Shown one piece after another: positions 36,142 to 46,444 of a stretch of DNA of 55,147 bases. Position numbers and translations under genes: made by a program. The stretch is from contig CADEFQ010000007.1 in the NCBI GenBank assembly GCA_902826635.1, forward strand, positions 3,274 through 58,420. The letters run 5' to 3'. Below the pieces are notes generated by a model. That model saw only the letters and a list, made by a program, of their open reading frames with translations, did not search any database and was not told the origin of the DNA. The DNA comes from an uncultured Pseudomonadota bacterium. GTDB taxonomy: Bacteria; Pseudomonadota; Gammaproteobacteria; Steroidobacterales; Steroidobacteraceae. Position 1 is the first letter of the stretch; each line of letters begins with the position of its first letter.

Positions 36142-37491
36142 CTATCGGCGTGCCCGCTCCGCAATCAGGAGTGCGAGCTCGAGCGCCTGTTCATAGTTGA
36201 GCCGCGGGTCGACCGTCGAGCGATAGGCACGCTGCAGGTCCGCGTCGGAGAGGCCACGGGCGCCGCCGGTGCATTCGGTGACATCCTCGCCCGTGAGCTC
36301 GATGTGCACGCCGCCGATCACCGAGCCGAGGTCGCGGTGGATCTGGAACGCGAGTTCGATCTCGCGCAGGATGTTCTCGAAACGGCGCGTCTTCAGCCCG
36401 CCGGTGCTGGTCTCGGTGTTGCCGTGCATCGGATCGCAGATCCACAGCACGCTGTGGCCCGTTTCGCGCACGGCGTTGATCATGCGCGGCAGGGTCTTCT
36501 CGATTTCCTTCACGCCGAATCGATGGATCAACGCGAGGCGCCCCGGCACGTTCTGCGGGTTCAGCGTCGTGACGAGGCCCTGCAGCCAGCCGTTGTCCAT
36601 CGCCGCGCCGACTTTCACGCCGACCGGATTCGAGATGCCGCGAAAGAACTCCACGTGCGCGCCGTCGAGCTGCGCCGTGCGCATGCCGATCCACGGCATG
36701 TGCGTCGAGAGGTTGTACCAGCGATCCTGCCGCGGGATGAAGCGCGTCTGGGCCTGCTCGTAATGCAGCAGCAGGCCTTCATGGCTCGCGAAGAAGCCGG
36801 CGTGCGTCGCCTCGTGGACGCGTCGCCCGCTCATGCCTTCAAGGAAATCGAGCGAATCGGCGATCGAGTTCGCGATGCGCTGATAGGCGTCCTTCAGCGG
36901 CGAGTGCTTCACGAACCCGAGATCCCAGTACTCGGGGTGATGCAGGTCGGCGAAGCCGCCTGCGACGAGCGCGCGCACGAAATTGAGGGTCAGCGCTGCG
37001 CGTTCGTAGCCTCGGAGCAGCAGGTCCGGATCGGGTGTGCGCGCCTCGGGCGTGAACTCGGGACGGTTGACGAGATCACCGCGAAAGCTGGGCAGCGACA
37101 CGCCGCCCCGCGTCTCGGTGTCGGCCGAGCGTGGCTTGGCGTACTGGCCCGCCATGCGACCGACACGAATCACGGGCTTCTTGAGTCCGTGCAGCAGCAC
37201 GAGGCTCATCTGGAGCAGAATCTTCAGCTGCTTCGCAATCTTGTCCGAGTCGCACCCCGCGAAGGTCTCGGCGCAATCGCCACCCTGCAACAGGAAGGCC
37301 TCGCCTCGCTGGGCGGCCGCCAGCTGCTCGCGAAGGGCTTCGATCTCCCAGGACACGACGATCGGCGGCAGGCGCGAGAGGTCCGCGACGACGCGATCGA
37401 GGGCGCCGGTATCGGGGTATTGGGGCTGCTGCTGTGCAACGCGGGATTGCCAGCCGGCGGGGTGCCATGAGGTGAGGTCGGTGGTGCGCAT
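36142..37491 (-). CDS. Class II 3-deoxy-7-phosphoheptulonate synthase
   Basis: A 449-aa plant-type (class II) DAHP synthase joining phosphoenolpyruvate and erythrose 4-phosphate at the entry of aromatic biosynthesis. Family motifs: LLQGGDCAETF, GRMAGQYAKPRS, FIPRQDRWYNLSTHMPW and VLWICDPMHGNT. TAGGAT lies 7 bases before the ATG; the AAGGAG present there directly touches the ATG, too close to act as a ribosome site. It is divergent from the lysine cassette. Confidence 0.95.
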   Translation of the reverse strand: MRTTDLTSWHPAGWQSRVAQQQPQYPDTGALDRVVADLSRLPPIVVSWEIEALREQLAAAQRGEAFLLQGGDCAETFAGCDSDKIAKQLKILLQMSLVLLHGLKKPVIRVGRMAGQYAKPRSADTETRGGVSLPSFRGDLVNRPEFTPEARTPDPDLLLRGYERAALTLNFVRALVAGGFADLHHPEYWDLGFVKHSPLKDAYQRIANSIADSLDFLEGMSGRRVHEATHAGFFASHEGLLLHYEQAQTRFIPRQDRWYNLSTHMPWIGMRTAQLDGAHVEFFRGISNPVGVKVGAAMDNGWLQGLVTTLNPQNVPGRLALIHRFGVKEIEKTLPRMINAVRETGHSVLWICDPMHGNTETSTGGLKTRRFENILREIELAFQIHRDLGSVIGGVHIELTGEDVTECTGGARGLSDADLQRAYRSTVDPRLNYEQALELALLIAERARR

Positions 37492-37577
37492 CTCCTTAAT
37501 CCTACACCGGTTTTCCCGGGGGTGGCGGACCGGCAGGCGGACGGGCAGAATGCGCGGCTTCCAAAAAGGCGGTCCCT

Positions 37578-38750
37578 ATGCACCGAGTCCTCGTCCTTGG
37601 AGCCGGCAAGATCGGCTCGCTCATTTCGGGCCTGCTCGCCGAGTCGGGCAGCTATCGCGTGCACCTCGCCGATGTCGATGGTGAGCACGCGGCGTCCGTC
37701 GCGCACGCGCACGGGGTCGCAAACCTCGAAGCCCACGCGGTCGACGCGCGCAACGCCAAGGCGCTCGAACGCCATCTCGCGGCGCACCCGGTCGATGCAG
37801 TGATTTCAAGCCTTCCCTATTACTGCAACACGGGTGTCGCGGAAGCCGCCCGCCACGCCGGAACGCATTACTTCGACCTCACCGAAGACGTCGAGGTCAC
37901 GCGCGCCGTGCGGCGCATCGCCGAGGGTGCGAAGCAGGCCTTCGTGCCCCAATGCGGGCTCGCGCCCGGTTTCATCAGCATCGCGGCGAACGAACTGATC
38001 ACGCACTTCGACGCGCTGCGGTCGGTCAAGCTGCGCGTCGGCGCGCTGCCCCAACACCCGAACAACGTGCTGAAGTATTCGCTCACCTGGTCCACCGAAG
38101 GCCTGATCAACGAATACGGCAATCCCTGCGAGGCGATTGTCGACGGGCGCCAGATCGAAGTCGCGCCGCTCGAGGGTCTCGAGGAGATCGAAATCGACGG
38201 CACGGCCTACGAGGCGTTCAACACGTCCGGTGGCCTCGGCTCGCTCGCGGAAACTTCCGGCAAGACCTGCGAGCACATGACTTACAAGACGATCCGCTAT
38301 CCGGGCCACTGCCAGCAGATGCGCCTCCTGATGAACGATCTCAAGCTGAACCAGGACCGCCCGACACTGAAGCGCATCCTCGAGAGCGCCGTACCCCAGA
38401 CGTTGCAGGACGTCGTGATCGTCTATGCCGCGGTGACCGGCCAGCAGCAGGGCGAGTTGCGCGAGGAAAACTACGTGAACAAGGTCTATCCGCAGGTGAT
38501 CGCAGGGCGCCTGTGGTCCGCCATCCAGGTCACGACCGCGGCGGGCATCTCCTCGGTGGTCGATCTCGTGCTCGACGGCAAGGGTCGTTACCAGGGCTTC
38601 GTCGCGCAGGAGCAGTTTCGCCTCCCTGAAATCCTCGCCAACCGCTTTGGCCGCTACTACGCACCCGGCGGCACCAAGGACCTCTCGTCACAAGTCGTCG
38701 TCTCGGGCAAAGCCGGGCGCCAGCGCAAGGCGGGGGCCGTCGCGCGATGA
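37578..38750 (+). CDS. Saccharopine-dehydrogenase-family enzyme, probable lysine 6-dehydrogenase
   Basis: A 390-aa NAD(P) oxidoreductase with Rossmann motif [10 protein letters not shown] at the N-terminus and the saccharopine-dehydrogenase fold. Segments [11 protein letters not shown] and YKTIRYPGH match lysine 6-dehydrogenases as I remember the Geobacillus enzyme. Oxidation of lysine would give aminoadipate semialdehyde / piperideine-6-carboxylate, the substrate of the next gene. A saccharopine-forming or -splitting enzyme is the alternative. The 4-base ATGA overlap with the dehydrogenase gene supports a shared pathway. AAAGGCGG precedes the ATG. Confidence 0.82.
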   Translation: MHRVLVLGAGKIGSLISGLLAESGSYRVHLADVDGEHAASVAHAHGVANLEAHAVDARNAKALERHLAAHPVDAVISSLPYYCNTGVAEAARHAGTHYFDLTEDVEVTRAVRRIAEGAKQAFVPQCGLAPGFISIAANELITHFDALRSVKLRVGALPQHPNNVLKYSLTWSTEGLINEYGNPCEAIVDGRQIEVAPLEGLEEIEIDGTAYEAFNTSGGLGSLAETSGKTCEHMTYKTIRYPGHCQQMRLLMNDLKLNQDRPTLKRILESAVPQTLQDVVIVYAAVTGQQQGELREENYVNKVYPQVIAGRLWSAIQVTTAAGISSVVDLVLDGKGRYQGFVAQEQFRLPEILANRFGRYYAPGGTKDLSSQVVVSGKAGRQRKAGAVAR

Positions 38751-40270
38751 ACGATCATGCATCCCTGAACGACCAGGGCATCGCTGCGCTCCTCGCGCGC
38801 CTCGGGCTCGATCCGGCGACGCTCGCCGGCGGCGCGGGCGACTGGATCGACGTGACGAACCCCGCGACCGGCACGCGCCTCGCACGCGTACGCGGATCGA
38901 CCAGCGCCGACTACGAGCGCGTGATGACGCGCGCCGCCCTCGCCGCCAACGCGTGGCGAGCGGTGCCCGCGCCGAAGCGCGGCGAAGCCGTGCGTCGCCT
39001 CGGTGAAGCCTTGCGCCGTCACAAGGAGGATCTCGGCGCGCTCGTCACGCTCGAAAACGGCAAGATTCGCGCCGAAGGGCTCGGCGAAGTGCAGGAAATG
39101 ATCGACATTGCGGACTTCGCCGTCGGTCAGTCGCGCATGCTCTACGGCCTGACCATGCACTCCGAGCGCCCGGTGCACCGCATGTACGAGCAGTGGCATC
39201 CGCTCGGCATCGTCGGCGTGATTTCGGCGTTCAACTTCCCGGTGGCGGTGTGGGCGTGGAACGCCCTCCTCGCCGCGATCTGCGGCAACGCGACGGTGTG
39301 GAAACCCTCGCCCAAGACCCCGTTGACGGCGCTCGCCGTGCAGAAGATCTGCGATGCCGTGATCGCAGCCGAGGGCCTGCCGCCGATCTTCCAGATGTTC
39401 GTCGATGCGGGCACCGAACTCGCCTCACGCTTCGTCGACGACCCGCGCGTGGCGCTGGTGTCGTTCACCGGTTCGACCACGGTCGGTCGCAAGGTCGGCG
39501 AACGCGTCGCCGCGCGGCTCGGCAAGTCGCTGCTCGAACTCGGCGGCAACAACGCGATCATCGTCGATGAGGCGGCAGACCTGTCGCTCGCCGTGCCCTC
39601 GATCGTGTTCGGCGCGGTCGGCACCGCCGGCCAGCGCTGCACGAGCACGCGGCGGGTGATCGTCCACCGATCGCGCGCGGCCGAACTCGAACGCCGCCTG
39701 CTCGCGGCGTACCAGCAGGTGCGCATCGGCGACCCGATGGACGGCGCCACGCTGATGGGCCCGCTGATCGACGGCAACGCCGTGGACCAGTTCCGCAAGG
39801 CGGTCGCCGCAGTGCGCGCCGCGGGTGGCGAGATTCTCTGCGGGGGCGAGGTGCTCGATCGCCCGGGTCACTTCGTCACGCCCGCGATCGTGCGCGCGCG
39901 CAACGAGTGGCCGATCGTGCAGCACGAAACCTTCGCGCCGATCCTCTACCTGATCGGGTACGACACGCTGGATGAGGCCATCGCGCTGCAGAACGCGTCG
40001 GCACACGGCCTGTCGTCGTCGATCTTCACCGACAGCCTGCAGAACGCGGAGCGTTTCCTCTCGGCACTGGGTAGCGACTGCGGCATCGCGAACGTCAACA
40101 TCGGCACCTCGGGCGCGGAGATTGGCGGCGCCTTCGGCGGTGAAAAGGACACGGGCGGCGGTCGCGAATCAGGTTCGGATTCGTGGAAGGCCTATATGCG
40201 CCGCCAGACGAACACGATCAACGCCTCGCGTGAGCTGCCGTTGGCGCAAGGAATCCGCTTCGACGTGTAA
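38747..40270 (+). CDS. amaB: Aminoadipate-semialdehyde (piperideine-6-carboxylate) dehydrogenase
   Basis: A 507-aa aldehyde dehydrogenase of the ALDH7A1/AmaB type. Motifs: [32 protein letters not shown] (catalytic Glu) and [12 protein letters not shown] with the catalytic Cys, followed by [16 protein letters not shown]. It oxidises the lysine-derived semialdehyde to 2-aminoadipate. Coupled to the preceding gene, it suggests a two-step route from lysine to aminoadipate. Its 3' end faces yebC. Confidence 0.88.
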   Translation: MNDHASLNDQGIAALLARLGLDPATLAGGAGDWIDVTNPATGTRLARVRGSTSADYERVMTRAALAANAWRAVPAPKRGEAVRRLGEALRRHKEDLGALVTLENGKIRAEGLGEVQEMIDIADFAVGQSRMLYGLTMHSERPVHRMYEQWHPLGIVGVISAFNFPVAVWAWNALLAAICGNATVWKPSPKTPLTALAVQKICDAVIAAEGLPPIFQMFVDAGTELASRFVDDPRVALVSFTGSTTVGRKVGERVAARLGKSLLELGGNNAIIVDEAADLSLAVPSIVFGAVGTAGQRCTSTRRVIVHRSRAAELERRLLAAYQQVRIGDPMDGATLMGPLIDGNAVDQFRKAVAAVRAAGGEILCGGEVLDRPGHFVTPAIVRARNEWPIVQHETFAPILYLIGYDTLDEAIALQNASAHGLSSSIFTDSLQNAERFLSALGSDCGIANVNIGTSGAEIGGAFGGEKDTGGGRESGSDSWKAYMRRQTNTINASRELPLAQGIRFDV

Positions 40271-40288
40271 AGGCCCACTGGCCTCGGC

Positions 40289-40320
40289 CGGGTTTTTCAC
40301 ACCAAGGTGTGAAAAACCCG
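40289..40320. repeat. 15-bp perfect inverted repeat over the yebC stop
   Basis: Arms CGGGTTTTTCACACC and GGTGTGAAAAACCCG around an AA loop. It overlaps the last codons and stop of yebC and lies 18 bases after the amaB stop, so it can serve both converging transcripts. The T-run is inside the stem, not after it, so it is not a textbook intrinsic terminator. Confidence 0.7.
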
Positions 40321-41019
40321 CTGCACGTCCTCGTCCTGCTCGAGGCTGTCGATCAATTCGAGCGCTTCGTTCGCCTGCGCCTCGGGTAGTTCGGTCGGCA
40401 CCGTGCACAGGTATTCCTGTTCGGCCGAAAGCGGCGCGAGGTGTCGTGCCTCGAGCGCTTCCTGCACGCGCCCGAAATCGGCGAACGCGCAGCGGATCAC
40501 GATCTGCGGCTCACCGGACTCGCCGCTGCCCTCGCCCATCTCGTCGAGGCCATGGTCGATGAGGTACAGCTCGAGATCGTCCTGGTCGAGGCCTTCCGGC
40601 TTCAGGCGAAACACGCCCATGCGGCGGAACTGGAACGCAACGCTGCCGGCGGTCGCGAGATTGCCGCCACCCTTCGCAAAGATGCTGCGCACGTGCGCCA
40701 CCGTCCGGGTGGGGTTATCAGTGGCGGTTTCGACGAGCACCGCGACGCCGTGCGGCGCGTACCCTTCGTAGATCACCTGTTCGTAGTTCGTCGCGTCCTT
40801 GCCGGCGGCGCGCTTGATCGCGGCCTCGACTTTGTCCTTCGGCATGTTCACGGCGCGCGCGTTCTGGATCACGCGGCGCAGCGTCGGGTTCGACCCGGGG
40901 TCGCCGCCGCCGGCCTTGACGGCCATATTGATGTCTTTGGCGATGCGCGCGAACTGCTTCGCCATGCGGTTCCAGCGCGCGAACATCGCATGCTTGCGGA
41001 CTTCGAAGATTCTTCCCAT
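40297..41019 (-). CDS. yebC: YebC/TACO1-family protein
   Basis: A 240-aa YebC/PmpR-family protein, three domains, with [21 protein letters not shown] at the start (the YeeN-type variant of the KWANIKHRK motif) and [20 protein letters not shown] further on. Family members have been described as transcriptional regulators and, more recently, as ribosome-acting factors that relieve stalling. ATG 41019 is the family start; CATCAT lies 6 bases before it with no Shine-Dalgarno. No ruvC cluster is adjacent. Confidence 0.93.
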   Translation of the reverse strand: MGRIFEVRKHAMFARWNRMAKQFARIAKDINMAVKAGGGDPGSNPTLRRVIQNARAVNMPKDKVEAAIKRAAGKDATNYEQVIYEGYAPHGVAVLVETATDNPTRTVAHVRSIFAKGGGNLATAGSVAFQFRRMGVFRLKPEGLDQDDLELYLIDHGLDEMGEGSGESGEPQIVIRCAFADFGRVQEALEARHLAPLSAEQEYLCTVPTELPEAQANEALELIDSLEQDEDVQRVFHTLV

Positions 41020-41040
41020 GCGCACATGATGCCATGGGCA

Positions 41041-41066
41041 GGTCGCTGATCGCGCGGTCAGCGACC
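41041..41066. repeat. 9-bp inverted repeat over the histidine kinase stop
   Basis: Arms GGTCGCTGA and TCAGCGACC with an 8-base loop. The right arm contains the kinase stop codon (41058-41060). It has no U-tract. Confidence 0.5.
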
Positions 41067-42410
41067 CGGCAGGGCCAGTTCGATGCGCGCGCCGCCCAGC
41101 GATTCCGACCGGGCCACGCTGAGCGAACCGCCGTACAACCCGATCGCGTCTCCCACCATCGCGAGCCCGAGACCGTGCCCGGGAGTCGCCTCGTCGGCGC
41201 GCGTCCCGCGTTCAAGGACGCGATCGCGATCGGCTGCAGAAATCCCGGCGCCATCGTCTTCGACGGCGATGCGCAGTCGTTCACGCGGCGGCGCGTCCGT
41301 ATCGAGCTGCGCCGTGACGCGCACCCGCGCCGTGCACCACTTGCAGGCGTTGTCCATCACGTTGCCGAGCATTTCGGCGAGATCGTCGCGGTCGCCGACG
41401 AAGCGGACGCTCTCGCCGACCGCGTTCTCGATCGAAAAGTCCTTGTTGGCATGCGCGCGCAGCAATGCGGCGCGCAGGTCGGCCACCAGCGGGCCCACCG
41501 CGACGGCGCCCTGCCCCACTGTTGCGCCGCCGCTCGTCGCGGCACGCCGCAGCTGGTGCTCCACGATGCCGTTCATGCGGTCGATTTCCCGTTCAAAAGG
41601 CGCGCGCAGCTCGCCGATCGACTGCGCGCCGTGCAGGTTCGCGCGCAGCACCGCGAGCGGCGTCTTCAGGCTGTGCGCGAGATTTCCGAGCGTCTTGCGG
41701 TACCGCGTGATCCGTTCGCGCTCCGCCGCGAGCAGTGCGTTGAGATTGGTCGCCACGCCATCGAGTTCACGGGGCCAACGGGACGAAAGCGCGACACGCG
41801 TGCCTGCCTCGATGCCGCGGATCTCCTCCTCGAGCTGTTGCACCGGTGCGAGCGTGCGTCGCAGCAGCACGGCGAGCGTCGCGAGCAACAGCAGCGCGAT
41901 TGCGGCAAACCAGCCGAACATCTGCGTGCGAACGCGCCGCAACTCCCGGGCATAAGGTTCGAGGTTCGTGGCAACGCTGAACGTCAGCGCGAGTGATCGA
42001 CCATCGTCGTCGCGCCAGGCGATGCCGCGGCTGCGCACCGCCACGTCGCCCACACCGGGCCACGGTGTTCGTACGGTGCGCCGCGCGCCCGAAACGAGCG
42101 GCGCACCGAACACGGCGTGCGTACCGACACTCGACGGCGAGCGCCAGCCGTCGCGCGCGCCGTCGATCGACGCATAGAGGCCCGAGCCCGGTGTCGCGAG
42201 GCGCGGATCCGCAAGGCGCGTGACGGTGATGCCGTTCGGAGTGGTTTCCGTCGCGGCAATCAGCGCGACGGTCTGGGCGTCCAGCAGTTCATCGAGTGAC
42301 CGGTCGGATAGCGCGCGGAATACCCCGTCGAGCGCCACGATCGTGACGCCGAAGAACAGCACGAGGGAAACCGATACCGAAGCAATCAGCCGCCGTCGCA
42401 GCGAGGGCAT
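41058..42410 (-). CDS. PhoQ-like sensor histidine kinase
   Basis: A 450-aa membrane sensor kinase: helix 1 (about residues 9-30), periplasmic domain (about 31-165), helix 2 (166-184), HAMP region, dimerisation domain with phospho-acceptor His246 in [13 protein letters not shown] (the PhoQ-type H box), and an ATPase domain with N, G1 (VEDDGAGIS) and G2 (GHGLGLAMV) boxes. The signal is unknown; PhoQ relatives sense divalent cations or antimicrobial peptides. It starts 11 bases after its response regulator. Confidence 0.92.
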   Translation of the reverse strand: MPSLRRRLIASVSVSLVLFFGVTIVALDGVFRALSDRSLDELLDAQTVALIAATETTPNGITVTRLADPRLATPGSGLYASIDGARDGWRSPSSVGTHAVFGAPLVSGARRTVRTPWPGVGDVAVRSRGIAWRDDDGRSLALTFSVATNLEPYARELRRVRTQMFGWFAAIALLLLATLAVLLRRTLAPVQQLEEEIRGIEAGTRVALSSRWPRELDGVATNLNALLAAERERITRYRKTLGNLAHSLKTPLAVLRANLHGAQSIGELRAPFEREIDRMNGIVEHQLRRAATSGGATVGQGAVAVGPLVADLRAALLRAHANKDFSIENAVGESVRFVGDRDDLAEMLGNVMDNACKWCTARVRVTAQLDTDAPPRERLRIAVEDDGAGISAADRDRVLERGTRADEATPGHGLGLAMVGDAIGLYGGSLSVARSESLGGARIELALPGR

Positions 42411-42421
42411 GATGCGGGCAA

Positions 42422-43105
42422 TCAGCGCGGATCGCGCGGCAGCGAGAAACGGTAGCCTCGGCCGCGCAGGGTCTCGATCGGCCGCAGCGTGTCGTCGGGA
42501 TCGATCTTCCTGCGCAGGCGCCCCATGAACACCTCGATCGTGTTGCTGTCGCGCTCGAAGTCCTGTTCGTAGAGCCGCTCGGTGAGCTCGCCCTTCGAGA
42601 TGACATCCCCCGCTCGCATCATCAGGTGCTCGAGGAGGCGATACTCGAACGTGGTCAGGTCAACGGCCTCGCCGCCGACCGCCACGGTCTGCGAACGCAG
42701 GTCGAGTACGACCGGGCCACACGCAAGCACCGGGCTCGCCCAGCCGCCTGCGCGGCGCAACAGCGCCTGCACGCGCGCCAGCACTTCCTCGAACCGGAAC
42801 GGCTTGGCGACGTAGTCGTCGGCGCCCGCGTCGAGGCCCGCGACCTTGTCCTGCCAGCGATCCCGCGCCGTCAGCACCAGGATCGGGAACGCCTTGCGCT
42901 CCGCCCGCAGCGTCCGGATCAGATCGAGCCCGGGCAGCTTCGGCAGGCCGAGATCGACGATCGCGAGATCGACCGGGTACTCGCGCCCGGAATAGAGCCC
43001 TTCCTCGCCGTCCGCAGCGAGATCAACGGTGAATCCGGCAGCGGTCAGGTCGCGCTTGAGCGCATCGCGCAGCGCCGCTTCATCTTCGACGACCAGGATG
43101 CGCAT
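42422..43105 (-). CDS. PhoP-like OmpR-family response regulator
   Basis: A 227-aa regulator: receiver domain with phospho-acceptor Asp51 (AIVDLGLP) and Lys101 (YVAKPF), and an OmpR-type winged helix ending in RGRGYRFSL. TARDRWQDKVAGLDAGADDY closely follows the PhoP wording. It starts 4 bases after the PepSY gene and precedes the kinase gene. Confidence 0.93.
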   Translation of the reverse strand: MRILVVEDEAALRDALKRDLTAAGFTVDLAADGEEGLYSGREYPVDLAIVDLGLPKLPGLDLIRTLRAERKAFPILVLTARDRWQDKVAGLDAGADDYVAKPFRFEEVLARVQALLRRAGGWASPVLACGPVVLDLRSQTVAVGGEAVDLTTFEYRLLEHLMMRAGDVISKGELTERLYEQDFERDSNTIEVFMGRLRRKIDPDDTLRPIETLRGRGYRFSLPRDPR

Positions 43106-43109
43106 GGGG

Positions 43110-43436
43110 TCAGAGCTCCGCGCCGGTGGCGGCGTCGATCCGGACATTCCACACGCGGCCGTCGTCGGAAAGCAACCGCAGCTGGTGCACACGGCGCCCG
43201 TTCGCTTCGCGGGTTTCGGCGCGGATCACCCGGGCCCGGTATTTGCGCTCGGCACGGTTGACGGCTTCATCGAGCGAAAGGCCGTCGGCGCGCGGCGCGC
43301 GCTCTACGTCCTTCCTGCCGTCCCGGTGCGCCCACGGCGGCGGGTCGGCGAACGCCACGGGCATCGCCAGGCTTCCCTCCAGCAACATGGCAACGGCGAT
43401 CAGGGTGGCAATCTGCTTCACAACGCCCGGGAGCAT
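43110..43436 (-). CDS. PepSY-domain periplasmic protein
   Basis: A 108-aa protein with a signal peptide (to about residue 31, VAFA) and one PepSY domain (LSLDEAVNRAERKYRARVIR ... WNVRIDAATGAEL). Single-PepSY proteins often precede two-component genes and may modulate the sensor. ATG 43436 is preferred; TTG 43448 would add four residues. GATATT about 27 bases upstream is a possible -10. Confidence 0.85.
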   Translation of the reverse strand: MLPGVVKQIATLIAVAMLLEGSLAMPVAFADPPPWAHRDGRKDVERAPRADGLSLDEAVNRAERKYRARVIRAETREANGRRVHQLRLLSDDGRVWNVRIDAATGAEL

Positions 43437-43469
43437 AGGACTGTGCAACTGAACCTCGCCTGAAGAATA

Positions 43470-44270
43470 TCAGCCGGGCCGTGACGCGGTCTTGGCGGCG
43501 TTCCAGAGCCGATCCCAGGCCGCGGCGTCGAGGTCGACAAGCTCGCGCCCGTCAGCGGCCGCGAGCGCCTCCATGTGGCGAAAGCGAATCCCGAACTTGC
43601 TGTTTGCGGCGCGCAACGCGTTTTCCGGATCGATCTGCAGATGGCGCGCCCAGTTCGCGATCGCAAAGAGCAGGTCGCCGAGTTCTTCGGCCTGGCGCTC
43701 GGTGGACTCCTCGCGCACCGCGGCATCCATCTCCGCGAGTTCCTCCTGTACCTTCGCACGCGTGCCCGCCGCATCCGGCCAGTCGAAGCCCACGCGGGAC
43801 GCACGACGGCCGAGTTTGCCGGCGCGCGCGAGCGCCGGCAGCGCGAGTGGCACGTCGGCGAGCGTGCCCCGATCGCCTGCACTGTGGCGTTCCTGCGCCT
43901 TCATGGCTTCCCACGCCGCGGTCTGTTCCGCAGCGTCGGCGTACTTCGCATCCGCGAACACGTGCGGGTGCCGCGCCGTGAGCTTGTCCGCGATCGCCGC
44001 CGCGACGTCGTCGAATGCGAACCAGCCTTGTTCCTCGGCAAGCCGCGCATGGAAGACGACCTGAAAGAGCAGATCGCCCAGTTCGGCGCGCAGTCGAGCC
44101 GGATCGCCGTCCTCGATCGCATCGGCCACTTCATACGCTTCTTCGATCGTGTAGGGCGCGATCGTCGCGAAGGTCTGTTCCCGGTCCCATGGGCAGCCGC
44201 CCTCGGGCGCGCGCAGGCGCGCCATGATGGCGACGAGCCGGGCAAGCGCGCCGTCGTCGGCCGGGCTCAT
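43470..44270 (-). CDS. mazG: Nucleoside triphosphate pyrophosphohydrolase MazG
   Basis: A 266-aa tandem MazG protein hydrolysing NTPs to NMP and pyrophosphate. The first domain has GCPWDREQTFATIAPYTIEE and EEAYEVADAIE; the second has EELAEMDAAVREES and ELGDLLFAIANWARHL, with the metal-binding E-E-x-x-E and D motifs. Length matches E. coli MazG. It overlaps the CoA pyrophosphatase gene by 4 bases, making a two-gene NTP/cofactor sanitation unit. Confidence 0.96.
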   Translation of the reverse strand: MSPADDGALARLVAIMARLRAPEGGCPWDREQTFATIAPYTIEEAYEVADAIEDGDPARLRAELGDLLFQVVFHARLAEEQGWFAFDDVAAAIADKLTARHPHVFADAKYADAAEQTAAWEAMKAQERHSAGDRGTLADVPLALPALARAGKLGRRASRVGFDWPDAAGTRAKVQEELAEMDAAVREESTERQAEELGDLLFAIANWARHLQIDPENALRAANSKFGIRFRHMEALAAADGRELVDLDAAAWDRLWNAAKTASRPG

Positions 44271-44929
44271 GACGCTTTGCCCATGACGAGCCCGTAGAAG
44301 GTCATCAGCATGCCGGCCGTGGCGCCCCAGATGTGGCGCTCACCGAACGGGATGTCATACAGCTCGACCTCCTCGTCGCCGAAGCGTCGCATCCTCGCGC
44401 GGTGATTGTGCGCATCGAACACGTGCGCGAGCGGCACCTCGAAAGTGTCGCGCACCTCACCCGCATCGAGCCGCAGCGAAAACCCCGGGTCGACCAGTGC
44501 GACCACCGGCGTAACGCGAAAGCCGGTCCCGATCAGGTGATCCGGCAGATAGCCGACGACATGCACGCGCCCCGCGTCGAGGCCGATCTCTTCGTGCGTC
44601 TCACGCAGCGCGGCCGCCAGCGGGCCCTGATCGCCGGTTTCGATGCGGCCACCCGGGAAACTGATCTGCCCGCCATGTTTGCGCAGTTGCTCGGCGCGCT
44701 GGGTCAGCAGCACCGTGAGGCCCGTCGGGTGATCAATGAGCGGCACCAGCACCGCCGCCGGCACCGGGTGCGCCGGAAAATGCGACCGATAGCGTTCACC
44801 TATTTCCGGCGCCATGCCGGCAAGGCGCCATTGCGCGGGAGTCGTCGATGGCGCGGTTCCGGCGAGGCACGTCACGATGCGTTCGCGCCAGTTCGGCGCG
44901 TCGTTTCGGACGACCTGCCCGGGTGCCAT
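44267..44929 (-). CDS. nudL: NUDIX CoA pyrophosphatase (NudL-like)
   Basis: A 220-aa NUDIX hydrolase. The CoA-pyrophosphatase motif (LLTQRAEQLRKHGGQISFPGG) directly precedes the NUDIX box GGRIETGD...RETHEEIGL (about residues 95-118). It is expected to split CoA into phosphopantetheine and adenosine 3',5'-bisphosphate. It starts 14 bases after the fumC stop and overlaps mazG. Confidence 0.93.
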   Translation of the reverse strand: MAPGQVVRNDAPNWRERIVTCLAGTAPSTTPAQWRLAGMAPEIGERYRSHFPAHPVPAAVLVPLIDHPTGLTVLLTQRAEQLRKHGGQISFPGGRIETGDQGPLAAALRETHEEIGLDAGRVHVVGYLPDHLIGTGFRVTPVVALVDPGFSLRLDAGEVRDTFEVPLAHVFDAHNHRARMRRFGDEEVELYDIPFGERHIWGATAGMLMTFYGLVMGKAS

Positions 44930-44943
44930 GCGCTGCCGGCGCT

Positions 44944-46347
44944 TCAGCCGCCGCCGCTCGTGCCGCCCTTGATGCCACCCTTGGCGAGTTCGGCGGGATC
45001 GAGCAACGTTGCGAGCTCGGCGCGCGAGAGGTCGGTCATCCCGGCCGCGACTTCGAGGATCGGTTTGCCGAGGGCGTAGGCCTTCTTCGCGATCGCAGCA
45101 CCCTTCTCGTAGCCGATCACCGGATTGAGCGCGGTCACGAGGATCGGATTGCGATCGAGGGCTTCCGCCAGCCGCCCCGTGTTCACCGTGAAGCCGGCAA
45201 TCGCCGAATCGGCGAGCAGCCGCGAGACGCTCGCCAGCAGGCGCGCACTCTCGAGCAGGTTGTGCGCGATCACCGGCAGCATCACGTTCAGCTGGAAATT
45301 GCCCGACTGCCCGGCCACCGTGATCGTCGTGTCGTTGCCGATCACCTGCGCGGCGACCATCGCCGTCGCTTCCGGGATCACCGGGTTCACCTTGCCCGGC
45401 ATGATGCTGCTGCCCGGCTGCAGGGCCGGTAGCGCGATCTCGCCGAGACCCGCGAGCGGCCCGCTGTTCATCCAGCGCAGGTCGTTCGCGATTTTCATCA
45501 GGCTCACGGCGACGACCTTCATCTGCCCCGACAGTTCGACGGCCGCGTCCTGCGACGACAGTGATTCGAAGTAATTCGGGCTCGGGACGAACGGCAGCCC
45601 CGTGAGTGTGGCGAGCACGGTGCAGAAGCGTGCGGCGAACCCGGGATGGGCGTTGATGCCGGTACCGACCGCGGTGCCGCCTTGCGCAAGTGCGTGCAGG
45701 CGTGGAAGGGTCGCGGTGAGACGCGCCCGACCATTTTCCACCTGGGCGCGCCAGCCGGACAGTTCCTGGCCGAGCGTCACCGGCATCGCGTCCATCAGGT
45801 GAGTCCGACCGGTCTTGACGATCGCGCCGATCTCGCGCTCCTTGGCGGCGAGCACGTTCGCGAGGTGCGCCAGCGCCGGCACGAGCCCCTCGCTGACCGA
45901 CAGCGCGGCGCTCACGTGGATCGCGGTCGGGATCACGTCGTTGCTGCTCTGGCTCATGTTGACGTGATCGTTCGGATGCACGGCAATTCCGGACGCGCGA
46001 CTCGCGAGGTGCGCGATCACCTCATTCGCGTTCATGTTGGTGCTCGTACCGGAGCCCGTCTGGAACACATCGATCGGAAACTGCGTGTCGTGCCGGCCGG
46101 CGACGACTTCGGCGGCCGCCGCCTCGATGGCGCGGGCAACGCCCTCGGGCAACAGGCCGAGTTCGCAGTTCGCGGTCGCCGCGGCGCTTTTGACCAGGCC
46201 AACGGCGCGCAGGAATTCGCGCGGCATCGTGAGTCCGCTCACGGGAAAATTCTGCACGGCGCGCTGGGTCTGCGCGCCCCAAAGGGCCTCGAGCGGCACC
46301 TGCAGCTCACCCATGCTGTCGTGCTCGGTACGAAAAGAAACAGGCAT
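44944..46347 (-). CDS. fumC: Class II fumarate hydratase
   Basis: A 467-aa oxygen-stable fumarase interconverting fumarate and malate. Signature [11 protein letters not shown] (catalytic Ser loop), [14 protein letters not shown] and [13 protein letters not shown] are present. The C-terminus ends in a Gly/Thr/Ser tail ([11 protein letters not shown]). A GGAG lies 6 bases before the ATG. Divergent from purB, a lyase of the same superfamily, with a 97-base spacer. Confidence 0.97.
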   Translation of the reverse strand: MPVSFRTEHDSMGELQVPLEALWGAQTQRAVQNFPVSGLTMPREFLRAVGLVKSAAATANCELGLLPEGVARAIEAAAAEVVAGRHDTQFPIDVFQTGSGTSTNMNANEVIAHLASRASGIAVHPNDHVNMSQSSNDVIPTAIHVSAALSVSEGLVPALAHLANVLAAKEREIGAIVKTGRTHLMDAMPVTLGQELSGWRAQVENGRARLTATLPRLHALAQGGTAVGTGINAHPGFAARFCTVLATLTGLPFVPSPNYFESLSSQDAAVELSGQMKVVAVSLMKIANDLRWMNSGPLAGLGEIALPALQPGSSIMPGKVNPVIPEATAMVAAQVIGNDTTITVAGQSGNFQLNVMLPVIAHNLLESARLLASVSRLLADSAIAGFTVNTGRLAEALDRNPILVTALNPVIGYEKGAAIAKKAYALGKPILEVAAGMTDLSRAELATLLDPAELAKGGIKGGTSGGG

Positions 46348-46444
46348 CGGATACTCCGGAACTGCGCCGACCGTTGGCGCGCAGCGGCCGGGACGACCGC
46401 ATGCGTTATGATTGCGATCCTATCATTCCCGGTGACCCGCTCGC

